The notes: a model not told the origin generated them from the sequence alone. A DNA stretch of 64,000 bases from Pelobates cultripes (GCA_933207985.1 OW240920.1:129398670-129462669), one strand, 5' to 3'; shown: positions 33,340-47,456, numbered from the stretch's first letter. A program made the numbers and translations.

Positions 33340-34653
33340 GGTAATGCTGACTTTGGTCTCTAACACTGTGGCATGTTCCCTTTCTTCTACACTCACTACA
33401 TACAGCTTTCTCTGTCCCAGACTATATACCAGGAGCTTCTGCCTGCTAGTAAGAAGGTAAGGAGACAAGTGGACCAGCGATTGCTAGGGGACAGTCCTTA
33501 GAAAGCGTTGAGCGAGTGCATCATTAGATGCATTTATGCCAAGCTCAGGGTGCTGTCTGCACAGTATGCCCTTAGTTGGCCAGCTGCATGATTGGCAGAC
33601 AGTCTGACATGCATTCATGCAGGCTGGCCTTCTAATTCTTTGGGCAGACATGTCCTCTTTTTGGGCATGTTCGCCCCTTTTGACAGGTTACGTGATTTGT
33701 GTCAGTGGCACACCCTTTTACCGTGCCCATTGACTTCCTGCTTGACTGGACACTGCTGTTAGGGGTTATGGATTTACTTGAAAGATGAAAACATAAATTA
33801 GAGGGAGATTAGCATAGGGTATATGTTTTCTTATAGATGCTGTTTTCTTTCTCTCCAGCACCATCTCCATCAAATACATGACGCTTGGGAGTGTTTTTGG
33901 TCGATATGATTCTTTAATTAGGCCCGTCATAACTGTCAGCACCAGGCCCACTGGGCTGTTAATCTGGCCCTGCCCGTGGTTTCTAGTTACGCCTCTGTAA
34001 ACTACTATACAACATTGTACTACAATGAAAATGTTTAATGCCATATACCATATTAACATAGATGGTATTTCAATTTTGGTGTTACTTATTAAGTCTATTC
34101 TATATTAAGTCCTCTTTCACAAACGAAATGTGCTTGTGTAAATTCGCCAGGAATTAAATTAGTCTGTGTGAGTTTGCTTGTTTTAATCCACCTGTTTGAA
34201 TTCATCAGCTTTATTTAAACAGTTTTATTTCGCCTTTGTGAATTCACCTGAAAATTTGTGCATTACTTTCAAGTAAATATGCTATATCCTGTTAATTGTA
34301 TATTATATCATGGGAACAAAACTTCTCCACTCACAATTATATACATATGCAAGGGAACATAAGACATTTTAAACATACATGATATGTCACTGTGTTTCTA
34401 ACTACAACTTTGGATTAAATATGGAAGTGACAAATGGTAACTCCTTAGGATTGATGGTTATTATTCTATAAAAAATCAACTCACAGTGTAACTGAGACAC
34501 AGCCAACTGAGACGCCACCGATCCCAGTGGGATACGTAATATGTCAAAAAACCTTACTGGTTTCAGATAATCCCTATATCCCTCTAAGGAGAAATGCTAC
34601 TGCTATGGAAATTACACATCTGAATAAAACACTGAGACTCACCTATAACTGTG

Positions 34654-34902
34654 TTAAAGTGTCACTCCATGCACCGTAACCACTTCAGCTTACTGGCAGT
34701 CTGAAAATTAGCCATATCTCCCAGAACCAAGAACCATAATTCTCAGCTCTTTGACTGACAGGGCTCTAATACAGAGCTACGAGCTTCAGTTTAAAGCTCT
34801 ATTTTGACAAATTTGTCAAAATTAAAAGTACAGAGACAGAGTCTTAGCATGAAACCACTTTAATAAGCTAAAGCGGTTATGGTGTCAATAACATCTCTTT
34901 AA
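34654..34902. mobile_element. 249-bp T2-type MITE
   Basis: TTAA at both ends; AGTGTCACTCCATGCACC at the left and ggtgtcaataacatctctt at the right are complementary with mismatches, with an inner aaccacttcagctta/taagctaaagcggtt pair. Confidence 0.75.
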
Positions 34903-34914
34903 CCTTTTTTACGT

Positions 34915-35305
34915 GATTCTCTGTTTTATTTTTTATTTTTTTCAATTTGCGTTTTATTAGTTTACACGTTCAATATACAACTATGCCAATACATGCAATA
35001 TTGGGATATACAGATTAAAAGAGACGAAAGATATGGGTACAAGGCGACAAAGCATTCAGATAAGGGCAATGGAAGAAAATAGCTGAGAACATAGTAACTA
35101 CAAAATAGATAACCGGCAATATTCCTATCATTGTGGAGCTGATTGACCAATAGCAGAACATGGAATGTCTAGTATGTTGGTCATGGAAGTAGTAGCGACA
35201 TGGATGTCTTCTGTAGGCTAGGTCTTGGATGGTTGTGACTTGGCCGGGAATACCTGGAAGCCCGCAGAGCTGTCTCTGTGTTTCTCTTCTCTCGTTGTGG
35301 ATCAT
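34915..35305 (-). mobile_element. LINE-like 3' end, minus strand
   Basis: The low end is T-rich (ttttattttttatttttttc, an A tail on the minus strand) followed by 370 bp of mixed sequence. A short imperfect repeat of the target (attctctgttttatt and cattctgttttttt) lies on either side. Clade not determined. Confidence 0.5.
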
Positions 35306-35339
35306 TCTGTTTTTTTTTAAACATATATTAATGATTTAG

Positions 35340-35940
35340 AAATTGGCATCACAATCCAGTTCAGTCCTGGCATGTTACATTGGAGGAAAGGAAACATAAA
35401 TCAATGTTTCGTTTTCTTCTCCCCAGTCTACGTTCTCTCTTATCTGGCTGAAAGGTGCAAAGGGCACAGAGACTGACAGCTAGCCAATATGCAGGCGCTC
35501 AGATCCACGACGGAGGTAAATACAGGGATATGGATTTCTATATTTAATTACAAACACACAAATGAGAACTTCTTCTGTGGGATCTACACCATTGACTAAA
35601 ACATTGAAAATGTGCATTAGATGCTCTGTCTACTTTAATATGTATATTAAAGATTTAGCAAATGACATCATCAGACAAGGCAAACTTTGCAAATCAAGAA
35701 GAGGAATAGAAACGTTGTTCCGGTTCTCCTGTTGTCTGTTTGCTTTCTCTATGCTGACTGTCAGTTGCATGCTTATAATAATGGTTGACGGGGAGCTAAG
35801 ATAGAGGTGCCCAGTTGCAGGATAAAGAGACATGCATTTCTACATCCCATTTTATTTTTCACACCATTTATTTTTTTATTATATATAGGGACAAGTAAAC
35901 ATAATATTACAAATCTTGGGAAATGACTGTTCCCCTTTAA
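35340..35940. repeat. Fragment of the GACAGTTCCCC MITE family
   Basis: Ends aaatgactgttccccTTTAA at 35940 and shares tctctatgctgactg and gagctaagatagaggtg-type sequence with 49821-50173, but no left terminus was seen. Confidence 0.6.
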
Positions 35941-35989
35941 TAGCAATTCAAATCCAGAAAGGAGATTCCCTTTAATGCTTATCAATGAG

Positions 35990-36869
35990 TTAGTAATGAA
36001 ACCTGGATGTGATGGAATATTTGATGGGTTTGCGTGAAGGACCGTGAAAGATGTGCGATAGGAAGTGATGGCTGTTTGATGGGATGTGACAGACAGGCCT
36101 GTGATGCCTGTGACAGACAGATTTAAGTATGCCTATAGGCGATGGGATGTTCTAGATCCATTTGACGCAAATTAATGGCGACAGAATGTGATGGATCTAT
36201 AGTGTAAGATTTGAAGCTCGTGTGTAATAAATTGTAGCAGATCTATGTGATTGGATGTGATGGGTATGTGTGATGGAATGTGACAGATTATTTAAATAAC
36301 TACGTGTGATGGAAAGTGATAAGTCTATGTGACGGAATGTAAAGCTATTTATGATGAATAGTCATTTATGTGCTGGTATTAGATGGTTATGTGTTACAGA
36401 ATTTAAGAAGTCTATGTGATGTGATATGATGACTATTATTATAGACATTTTTATTTTAGGCATTTATATAGCGCCAACTTATTCCACGGCACTTTACAGT
36501 ATTATAAAGGGATGTATAATGCAATTACGTATTATGCAAATGTGATTGAATTTATCTATTTGCATATAACTAGATATGATGATATTTGATGGCTTGTGTT
36601 ATGGAATATAAGGAGTCTAGGAGCGTGTCTACAGGTGTGTTTGGTATATGTGAAGGAATGGCTTTGTGTGATGGAATGTGAAAGGTCTATGTGATAGAAT
36701 CTGATGGTTTTATAATGACATTTGGTAGGTCTAAGATACAGAATGTGATGGGCTTGTGTCGTGGAATGTAAAAGGTCTATATGATAGAATCTGATGGTTA
36801 TATAATGTAATTTGATAGGTCTAAGTAATGGAATGTGATGGCTATGTGAAATGGCATGTGAAAGGTTTA
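35990..36869. repeat. Degenerate tgtgatggaatgtgatgg minisatellite
   Basis: Many imperfect copies of tctatgtgatggaatgtgat-like units. The array continues at 37926-38010 after the inserted LTR. A short gcgccaacttattccacgg fragment near 36470 is a LINE-type 3' end. Confidence 0.8.
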
Positions 36870-37925
36870 TGTGACCTTTCTATTTCCGGAACCGAACAGC
36901 CGCACGACCCGGAGACCACCCTAGAGCTTGTAAAGCCTAATTGCTACTTTGTAGAAATTTCCACCGCAGTGTTCTAATTGTTCGTCTTGGTGGCTGCATT
37001 TCCTATGGACAACCATGAGGTGGCGGCCATCTTGTTCGCATGAAAACAGGCAGCGCTGTTTGGTCGTCAAGTTCATGGAACTATTTTCAGACACTGAAAC
37101 TCTCGAACACCGCTGGACTTCCATGATCGCCTGGGTTCGGTTTTATAGCACTTAGGAAGACACTGTTTGGTGGAAACATTCCCATATGTTCGGTAGTTTA
37201 TTAGTTTTAAAACTACCGAACTAGACCGATGCATGCCGTCGGTCAAATTATGATTTCCCGGAAATTGTTGAACCCCTGAACAGATCTGGGTGATTTTTGG
37301 ATATGTTGGTCACCCAGATCAGGGCTATCAAGGGATGTAACTTTTGTGGGGATGTTGTGTGTTTTAAGGTATTTTGGGGGTTTTATAAAATTGTGTGTTT
37401 TTGTGCCTGGAGATAATTGAGTTTAATACAGTACTTGACTCAATTATCTCACAGGCACAGGGGAGGGATTATCTTGTTTTGTATGGGAGTGTCCTGGACC
37501 TGAGAGCCAATGTAATCGTGTGTATGTTTTTACTGTAGTCTACTCTGCATATAATGACAGTTGTGCCTGCCATTAAACAGATTAGTTTTACCCTTCATGA
37601 AGTCTAGGCTCATGTTTGGGGGATTGGAGAGCTATATTCACTCTGGGGATTGCTATAATCACTATATTCCCTTGGATCACAACACTTGCTCTTGTAAGAG
37701 CAACCTGCTTTGCTCTATGGACTAGGAGAGGTCTACCCACTGGAAGCTGGATCCTGGTCTTGGGTTCAGGGTGGGTGGAGGACAGCGAGACCCCAACCAA
37801 GCTGCAACAGTTTGTGGGGTTTACGGTGGTTATGGTCTTCCAGTGCGGTGCTTATGGTGCCCGCAAGTACTAGGAAGCAGTGATTGACAGAGGTACCCGG
37901 TTGGGGTGCCAGGTGGTCCGTCACA
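36870..37925 (+). mobile_element. Probable solo LTR inserted in the minisatellite
   Basis: Starts TGTGACCTTTCTATTTCC and ends GGTGGTCCGTCACA; it interrupts the tgtgatgg minisatellite. It shares tacccttcatgaagtctagg with the solo LTR at 13579-14522. I could not find a perfect target duplication because the flank itself is repetitive. Confidence 0.6.
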
Positions 37926-39065
37926 TCTACGTTACAGCATGTGATGGCTATGTGTGATGGAATGTCTGCATAACGACTATAAAAAGAAGCACTGGTCTAT
38001 ATGATAGGACACAATAACTAAATGTAGCATTAAATAGCAATTAAACTACTAATTTAGCTATGGCTATTTAGTTAATTTATGAGCCACGGGGACATTTTTA
38101 CAGCAGTGAGGTTACAGGAGCATGATCTATACACCAAAATTGCTTCATTGAGCTAAAGTAGTTTTGGGGACTATAGTGTACATCTGCGTTATATGTGTCC
38201 CTGAAAACATGGTGGACACGGTAACCATTCTTATAATGTATGCATGTTCAGTGTGCAGCCCTGTTGGTTTCATATATAAATATATTTGGGAGTCCAGACC
38301 AACTTTCTGGTTTTGAACCTCTTCCTGTCACAGGTGCCTCACTGCAGGGCACTATTTAACCTGGCATTGCAGAGAACCACAGGAGGAAGGATTCTGTAGA
38401 TTTAAGCTTACTTCACATCAGGCCCAACATCCTTTGGAATTTGACCCACAATGCATTGGGAGATATACTTTGTCTTTTCCTACACTGAACCCCTGTAGCA
38501 CATGTTTTAGTGCGAAGTTGCAGTCACATACTAAATGCCAGTGCAAATGTTTGAGAATAAAAATATATAAATACAATCTCGGTTTTCCAGAATTCTATTT
38601 AGTGCAGATCTAGCGAATATTTCTACAAAATCCTTTAGAAGGAAATACTTGATCTGCCACTCACATAGACAATGCCAAAAAAATACTCCGTTCATGTATG
38701 AAAGCCAAATGGACATATGGTTGTTATCCAAACAATTACGCAGATATGCCAACCAGGAGAGATGTCTGGATCTTGTAATAATGTTAAATTATTTTCAGTT
38801 AGGAAGCACTTGGGAAATAGTGACTATAATGTAGTATTATTTGAGATTAACTAAAAAAAAATTTATACAAAAATAAAAAAATTAATTTAAAAAGGCTAAT
38901 TTAATAGGATAAGAGCATATTTAAATCTAATTGACTGGCAGGAAATATTCACTGGCAAAAGCATAGAGGATACATAGAAGGTCTTTAAACACATTTCTCA
39001 ATACATCTCAATGGCAAACACATAAAAGAAGGAAATTAAAACCAATGTGACTTAGTACAAGGGTC

Positions 39066-40113
39066 CAGGGCCGGATTAACAAAGGGGCTGATGCACTGGG
39101 CAACATGGGGACACTATGAGACATGGGGCACTGAGACACTGTGATACATAGAGTCACTGTCGTTCTCCCAGTGTCCCCATGTTTAACAGTATCCCCTAGT
39201 GACATGGGGACACAGACACTAGGGGACATTGGGCGACATGGGGACACTGGGAGACAGAGAGACACTGGGAGCAATCCATCTATGCAGCAGAATCAAACTA
39301 AGTAGTTTTTTGGTGATTTCACGGAATTTTCTCTTACTCCTTGTGATTTACATCATATGATGTCACGCATACATAATTAGCTATGCAAATTAGTAGAGGC
39401 CTGTATTTTTTCCAAGAAAGGTGGCAACCCTAACTGCTCTTCACATACTCTTGCTTAAGTATGGAAACTTAAGAGGGTCAAATGGAAACAAAACATGTGT
39501 GGACTAGCTGAAATGAAATTAGTTAAGGTAATGATGACTTTGGTCTCTCTAACACTGTGGCATGTTCCCTTTCTTCTACACTCACTACATACAGCTTTTC
39601 TCTGTCCCAGACTATATACCAGGAGCTTCTGCCTGCTAGTAAGAAGGTAAGGAGACAAGTGGACATGTGAGTGCTAGGGGAAAGTCCTTAGAAAGCATGG
39701 AACGAGTGCATCATTAGATGCATTTATGCCAAGTTCAGGATGCTGTTGGCCAGCATGCATGATTGGCAGGAAGCCTGACAAAGCTTTGGACAGACACGCC
39801 TCCTTTTTGGGAGTTCTGGTTACATGATCTGCGTCAGTGGCCCACCCTTTTACACCGCCCATTGACTTACTGCTTCACTGACGCTGCTGTTAGGGGGTAT
39901 GGATGAAAAGATGAAAGCATGAATTCGAAAGGGATTAGCATATTAAGAGAATCTGAGTTTTCTTACAGCTTCATCCTATGAGTTTCCCTACGGCAACATC
40001 TCCACTAGATACATGAGGTATGACGGTTTTAGTGTTTTTGGTCGATAAGATTCTGTAATTAGGCCCCTCATAATTGTCAGCACCAGGCCCACTGGGCTCT
40101 AAATCTGGCCCTG
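39066..40113. mobile_element. hAT-like element with TSD CAAGGGTC, copy B
   Basis: Starts CAGGGCCGGATTAAC, ends CTCTAAATCTGGCCCTG, with the perfect duplication CAAGGGTC at 39058-39065 and 40114-40121. It is a shorter relative of 31192-33972 without the MITE and with a contracted minisatellite. Confidence 0.92.
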
Positions 40114-40989
40114 CAAGGGTCAGTCATATGATAAAAGATAAGAAAAGGGGCATTCAAAACTTTTAAATTAGAGAGGTTGATCCTATTCTATAACAAATAT
40201 AAGCATTTGTAACTTTCCACACTCCTCTGTTTGTTTGTTTTTATGATACAGCATTACCTGCCGTAGAAACAAATTTGCATGTTGTAAACTCAGCATGTTT
40301 ATCACATTAAAAAATACCTGCAGATACTATTAATTTCTGATTAGTAAATATATAATATGTGATAAATCAACGCAAAAGCTAAGAGGAGTCTAATAGGAAG
40401 CCCTCAAAATCCAAAGTTGCAAGTGGCCTCCACTTGACAACATTTAACCCTGGTCAAAGGCAAAAAAATGAGATATTATCTGCTTCTAATACTCTTTAAA
40501 TGCATTTTTAGAGTGTAATTGCCAGAGTACTGACATAAAGTATGAATATTTTCAACTGCTCATATCCATTTTAGAGCTACCAGTATGCCCTACGGTGCTT
40601 GTATTGTTGTCATACAATTATGCCACTCGGGTGGTGGCTGCCATTCGACCATTGGGACTCTACCAAAACAACACACCTGAGGTGTATAAATGTACGTACA
40701 TAATGGAAGCCCTGTCAAGCTTTATTGCTCTAACAGTACAAACCCTGTTGTGCATTATTCCTCGTTTATGAAGTGGGCAGGGAAGAATGAGCAGCCTGAT
40801 TGGCTGAGAGCCTTCACGCTGGGAGCATTCCATTGTTCAGAAAGAAACATTTGGAAAAAAGAAAAGAGAAGTAGTTCCAGTTTTTCAACATTCTGAAAAA
40901 TGTCAAAATCAATCGTTATTAGGCTATATTAAAATTCTAATTCTATACATGGTATGTGTGTTTCTATATCTATGTATACATCGATAGAA

Positions 40990-40993
40990 AGAT

Positions 40994-41031
<38 letters not shown>

Positions 41032-41729
41032 GGGATAGATAGATACATAGATAGATAGATAGAGGGATAGATACATAGATAGATAGAGGGATAGATACAT
41101 AGATAGATAGAGGGATAGCTAGATGGATAAATAGATGGATAGATAGATGGATAGATAGATAGATAGATAGATGGATAGCTAGATGGATAGCTAGATGGAT
41201 AGATAGATGTATAGATAGAGGGATAGATAGATAGAGGATAGATAGATAGAGGGATAGATAGATAGATAGATAGAGCAATAGAAAGATGATAGATAGATAG
41301 AGGGATAGATAGATAGAGGGATAAATAGATAGACAGAGTGATAGAAATATGATAGATAGACAGACAGACATACAGACAGATAGATAGATAGATAGATAGA
41401 TAGAGATAGATAGATAGAGCAATAGAAATATGATTGATAGATAGATAGATAGACAGACAGACATACAGATAGACGGATAGAAAGACAGACATACAGATAG
41501 ATAGATACATAGGTAGATAGATAGATAGACAGATAGATGTAGATAGATAGAGAGAGATAGAGAGATAGATAGAGCGATAGATAGAGCGATATATAGAGAT
41601 AGATAGATACATAGAGCAATAGATAGATAGAAGGATAGAGATATATAGATAGAGCGATAGATAGAGATAGATAGATATATAGATAGACAGATAGATAGAG
41701 CGATAGATAGACAGACAGACAGATAGATC
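40990..41729. repeat. GATA/GACA microsatellite array
   Basis: About 740 bp of GATA units with interspersed GACA, GGATA and GAGATA variants, i.e. a Bkm-type array. Long minus-strand frames rich in Ser, Ile, Tyr and Leu are its translations and not proteins. Confidence 0.98.
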
Positions 41730-42435
41730 ATATGTAACTTTGAGATGCGTGTTAAGGGAAAATAAGGTCATTAGGTGGTTGTATAGACATTATATAATAA
41801 TAGACTATATGTGAAATGGTTTATGAATTCCTTTAGGACCTTATTTGCCCTAATACATGCTTCTGTATATCTATCTTTTACATTACATGATAATTTTAAA
41901 CAAGTGTTCAGGGTATGGTTAGTGAGCCAGCAATCTCAATTGTAACAGGGTCTCCTAAGTTCCATCTTGTCACATGGGTGTCAAAGGAAAGAGGATAACC
42001 CATCACGCAGAGCTTTGGACTATGCTATGCTAATAGTATAAAAGGAATACCAGAGTATTGCTGGTCCTTAAAATAGCCAGGCTTAACGCAGTGCCTATAG
42101 TAGGCGAAATGAGCAAAGTTTGGGAATTTAGAAATACACAAGAGCTTAATTCCAGGTCTAGGAAAACAGAGATCAGGGTAGTAAAACAAGCTGAGTTGGT
42201 ATACCAGAAAAACACACTGAGCAAATCAGGAACAAAACCACAACAGGTGAAAGAAACAGAGCTCTGTGAAGGCTTATATAGTCTGGTGCCAACAGCCAGG
42301 CCTATGGTCATTCCTATGCACCCAGAGTGTGCCTGTGCATCAGCGGTGGAATGACGCAGAGCTGGTTGCAATCCAATAATTGAAACTGAGACATTTTGCT
42401 ACAACAGGACGCAAGGGATCAGCATTCTGCATCAT

Positions 42436-42577
42436 AATTTTATAACATGACAGGAGGCTTTGTATTTGCTTAAGTCTCTCTTTACTAGAACTCCACAGCA
42501 GCACAGAAAAACAACCAATCAGAAAAAAAAGTTAGGTATTATAAAACTCCCCTCCCCATGCATAATTTCCTCTTTCT
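42436..42577 (+). repeat. DIRS-like left inverted terminal repeat
   Basis: Includes tgcttaagtctctctttact, ccacagcagcacagaaaaac and aaaactcccctccccatgca, all repeated in reverse complement at the other end. Confidence 0.9.
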
Positions 42578-44154
42578 TTGCTGCTCCGCAGTCAGTACAC
42601 GTCAGAGTACCACTGCCTCCTGCTTATAGTTGGTGGCTTTGGGATTTATTATGACTTATTTATGATCCATATGTATTATATTTTGTTATCATATTATATG
42701 TTTTTTATATATTTATTATTTATATATATATATATATGGTTTAGTTATATGTTTTATATATTACTTCGTTTTATATTATATATATTATTTCGTTTTATAT
42801 TATATATATATTATTTTCTTATATTATCATATTTTGTTTGGGGTTACTGCATCCTACCCCTCTTTGCTCCCCCTGTTGCGCTGGGGATGTTTGCCGTTCA
42901 GGGTGGGGGTTTTTATGGGAGTTTTGCCTGTGGAGACCTTCAGTCTGCTCTCCCTTTGTTGTTTGACTGTAGTATTTTACCCTCCCCCATCCCACTTTCC
43001 AGCGCTGCCGGACTACGGGCGCTCTGCTCAGGGTGTCAGGAGACTAGCCTTTGGCTGCCTTCTCTGATTCCCCGAGCTGCAGTGGGAGCCTGCCGGCGCC
43101 CAGGATTTCCCGCGTTCATACGCGAGTACCCGGCGGCCGGATCCACTCACACACGTGGCCGCCTCGCCGCAGCCGGTTTCTTTTTCTCAGACCCACGTGT
43201 ATCCGACTGCCCACAGTGGTAGGACATCGAGGGCTTTGCCCCCGCTTGGTTTCTGGCGCCGCACACGGCTCAGGCAGAGCCAGCCCGCCAGTTAGAGCAG
43301 GGATTTCCGCAGGATGGTGTACTCCTAAGTGAGGATTCCTTGTTAACACTCTACATGCCTGCACCTTTGTATTTGGCAAGTAGAGGTTAATGCAATTCTC
43401 GTTTTTTACTGAGTCCTGTTGGAGTTAACTATCTAGGTTTAGTGAATAGGCTTTGTTGCACTTTTATCTTGTGTCCATATGCCCCAATCCCTGTGCCTCA
43501 ATATATATATATATGTTACTAGTTCATCTCTACAGTCGGATATGAATCCTCTGTATGTGAGGTTTCACTGTCTAGGGCAGATGTATATTCTATAACAGCC
43601 CTGGCTCCGACTCAACTGGTATGGGACACCAGTCTCTACTGGCATTAATTCACTTTATTAGGCTTCTGTGGCTAGTAGAGTTGGAAGGTGGTTCCTTCCA
43701 ATGCTCAATGAGGGGCATTGAGTGGGCTATTGTTTAACCCTTTTACTGAAAAATACAAAAGGTACAGTACTCTTCTGGTGGTTTACTGATGGTGCATATA
43801 TTGATGAGGAAACCCCATACAGATCTATAGATCCAGGCTCAAACCAGTTTCTCAGTTAAAATGGAATCGCTCAGTATATCATGAGTTAATGGGCACTATA
43901 ATCACTGGAACCTTTTCACCTTTATCCATTACAGTTGGAATACCACTAATTTACCTGCTGGGCATTTAGGGACTGCTAGTCCCAGTTTACGTTTATTCTC
44001 ACAGTATTACACTAAGAGGGGTTGGTGTCTAAGGGTCCTATGTCACAGGATACCCTGTAGATTTACAAATATTTAGGGGCCTCTGCCAAACACAGACATA
44101 GGTAGTTGCGTATTAAATGATTGGCCTCATTTAATACGCAACCCAGAATGAGCC

Positions 44155-44292
44155 CGCTACGTCTGTGCCCCATTGATTGGCCTGCCATGTCTGTGCCCCA
44201 TTGATTGGCCTGCTATGTCTGTGCCCCATTGATTGGCCTGCTATGTTTGTGCCCCTTTGATTGGCCTGCTACGTCTGTGCCTCCTATGTCTG
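44155..44292. repeat. Tandem repeat inside the DIRS-like element
   Basis: Several units close to tctgtgccccattgattggc, about 37 bp apart. Confidence 0.8.
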
Positions 44293-46986
44293 TACCTGAA
44301 CCGCCTTTTTGGCCACCAGCCGGGGGGGGATATCACTGAGGAACGCTCAGTACCCACTATTGACGTGGAGATAAGTGGGTGTCCAGGCAAGCACTGCTGC
44401 CATACTATCCGAGGGAACACCAGGATACGGACACCTAATTATGATTGGGAGGGTGAAGGCCCTACACCTCATACCCTGGGAGACACAGCTTTTATGAAAA
44501 TTCCTGGGCACATTTTCACGGTTTGCACCGTCCCAGCGGCAACACATCTCCTAAGAGGTTTCGTACAAACAGGGACTAGTGCTCAGACGCCAACAGGGGA
44601 ACACCGTTTCCTTGCCATCAGCAACTAACCTTTTAGCTGCCTTACCGGTATCCACCTTAGGTATTGGTAGTTAGTCCTACGTCATGTTTAGCTCCTGACC
44701 CTCTCAGTTGGGTTTACCTGTCTTGCCTTCCGTCGGTTTTTACCTTCTATCCGAGATACGTATTTACCGTTATCTACGTTATTTGTCATTTCTTGGTTTC
44801 GGGCCTTTCGAATATCCTATCGCTCGGCTCGTCGAGAGGCCTGACTTGGCCTCATCCGACCTTCCGAGCTCTCATGGATTGCGGAAAACGTCTCCAGCTT
44901 TCCTCAGGCTGCCAACGGTCATCCTGGATCCCGCGCGTGCACACGGAATCTGGGCGGTCCATTGGTAGTTTCCATCTCTGTTTCCGTAGCTTGCATTTTC
45001 TTATCGTCCCCTTCTGTTATTAAAGATGGACACGGCCTGAGGTTGTATATCCCATCTACCATTGGTCTGGTTTATTACCAGTTGATTCCATCCCTCAGGT
45101 AAACGATTTAGAGAGAGGTCTCGCAATCACAGAGAGACCCACCTCAGGATCGCAGTCTTATGTGGATATTAGTAAATGGTGTACCCATTGCAGTTGGTCA
45201 CCCTGAGTCTCTAAAGGACTCTAGTTTGGATTACAAGAGGGTCGAGCCCGAGACTGATAAATTTATTTTAACGAGCAGAGAACGAACCCTCTCATATACT
45301 GTTCCGGACACTGATCCATTGTTAGAGGGCGCGACCCTCCTGCAACCTCAGCCCCACACTGAGCTGGATACAGAGGACATGTTTTGAGTGGCACATCCTC
45401 ATAGAGGGAACCGGACACGGACGTAAATTCTCAGGTTTGGTTATTAACGGGTGCGGCCCACTCAGGCTATCTGCCAGACGCTGACAAGGAGTTCAGTTCC
45501 ATTATTAGAGAGTGAGACTCTCTCATACACTCAACGCACTACAGTGCCGTCTATTTATTCATCACACAGGCTTGTACCTGTACAGGACAACGATGTTTAC
45601 ATAGAGGGGCGTCACTCCTACATTCAATTAAATCTAATGACCGTACTACCGATTTTGCTACAGAGGGCTGCCTGATCATACAAGGTATACATATTTAGAC
45701 TGGATCCCTCTATTTCACCACCTATAATAGATATACTGATCCGGACCACTATAACCCACGCGAGAGATACTCACAGTGGTATTACGGGGAGAGATTTCCT
45801 GCTTATTTACACACATTCCTTGAAACGGTACGGTTAACAGAGGAACCTCAGGTACTACGAGAGTACAGGTTTTGGGTATATCTGCACTGTATCAAACAAG
45901 GCGATTGCACCCTGTTTAAGATATTCAGGCCGTTGCGACGATAGTTTTTCCCGTGTCAAGGTGACATGAGATCCTGAGGCCTTCATAGAGCAAACGGGCA
46001 CTGCCTTGCTCGGGTAACAAAACTAGGGAAGACCCAATACCCGGTCTGCAGGTACACCGTACACATGGATCGCATGGAAAGAACGGATACACCGGTTGAC
46101 ATGGGTTCCCTGGTCATTACAATCTTGGGATAATTTGACACGACTTCCCCTACTCTTCTGAACACATATCTGGAGAACATGGTTCGGATATGGAGGGCCC
46201 TCCTTCTATACTCTATATACCTCACTGGAACCGTCTTGGTTTGGGTTCTCGCTAACCCGCCATTTCAACTACCGTTAAGGAGACCTACGGTGGACCCTGG
46301 GTGCCAGACACCTACATGGATTCACAATTCCCAGAATAGCCGACCTCCGTTCCACCACACAGGTTCTTGATTGGACGGCTTTTAGGAGTCTTTTCTATAC
46401 CACAGCTGCGGATTACACAATCCATTTGGAACACTGTAACCATTTAGGATACGGCTGACCACACTCTTGCCTACATAATAAATTTACGCTCGGATGAGAC
46501 AACTCAACGGGTAGGTCATTTGGGAACGTAAGACCCTATTCGGTTCTATTACGGAAGAGGTGGTGGACTTAGGTGCATTCCTTGAGGTTGGAGATTTACC
46601 TGCAAGGCCACATCGCCTGATGACCCTGGCACAATCAGAGGAGCCACCTTCCGCACCAAGAGTCGAGACATGGTGGCAGTTTCTTTTTGCGGCCCTACAT
46701 CTGCAAATGACCTTTGGCAGTTTACACCTTCAGGGAAATGGCTGATGGGTCAGCTTGGCAGCTCATGGACTGGCTGATAGGAAACAGGTCTCAACCCACG
46801 TACAATGGACCTATCGGCGGAGGGTGTTTCTCCATTGTTAGGATGCTTCGTCAGCTGGCATCTTCGACGATCCGTCTACTGGCACTTCTCGTGATTGGAA
46901 AGTACATCTAGGATTGCACTAATAGCTCACGGAACAGGTACCAGCGAAGCAAACAGCGTTGGATTTGTTGGCTGAGTGTTAAAACA

Positions 46987-47088
46987 GCAAATACGAAGCC
47001 TCCTGTCATGTTATAAAATTGTAGATTATGCTAGCTTTAGTGTACCTATAATCTTAATTTTATTAATGACAGGTGGCGAGTATTTTCC
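46987..47088 (+). repeat. DIRS-like internal complementary region
   Basis: First half gcaaatacgaagcctcctgt is the complement of the left end; second half attatgctagctttagtgta is the complement of the right end. They meet at ttataaaattgtagat, as expected from a junction of the two ends. Confidence 0.9.
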
Positions 47089-47456
47089 ACCCATTCTTAT
47101 CCCTCCCTTGTTTAATTTTAATAGTTTGGGTTCATCAGGTACGAATGCAGCTCTGCTTGTTGTCTCTGCTACCTGTCACTTGTTCTTATGTTAATTTTTC
47201 ATAAGTAGGGTTGGGATCTCTACATATTAGGGTATTTTGGTTGCTACATTGGGTACCTACATGTTTGTTCAGAGTACATTTCATTGGCTAACCAACCTGT
47301 TCAATTCTGTTTTTTCTCTCGTTTCAGTTTACAGTCCATCAACGCTATCTGGTTTGGCAGTTCTTCTCGGATGGTGGACATTGTTGTATTCATTGTATCT
47401 AGGACTCCGTTTCTTCCCCATTATATTTTCTGCCTTTTATTATGTTTTGTTGCAGC

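Larger units (their letters stand above)
31192..33972. mobile_element. hAT-like element with TSD CCCGTGGT, copy A
   Basis: Starts CAGGGCCGGATTAAC and ends GTTAATCTGGCCCTG, inverted termini; perfect duplication CCCGTGGT at 31184-31191 and 33973-33980. Contains an expanded minisatellite (31680-32500) and a T2 MITE (32754-33339). Shares its ends and 3' half with the element at 39066-40113. No transposase frame. Confidence 0.92.
31172..33997. mobile_element. Older hAT-like fragment hosting another hAT
   Basis: Outside the inserted element, the left piece cgcactggggccccgtggt and the right piece ttctagttacgcctctg together read, in reverse, cagaggcgtaactagaa then ccacggggccc, which matches the start of the element at 3700. 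Only this end is present. Confidence 0.65.

Noticed and set aside
40929..41771. 280-codon minus-strand frame rich in Ser, Ile, Tyr and Leu
   Set aside because: It is the GATA/GACA microsatellite read in frame; overlapping frames give the same kind of sequence.
42578..43222. 214-codon plus-strand frame
   Set aside because: Low-complexity Tyr/Ile start over an AT run, then a GC-rich part with no recognisable domain; it lies within the DIRS-like element and is probably chance.
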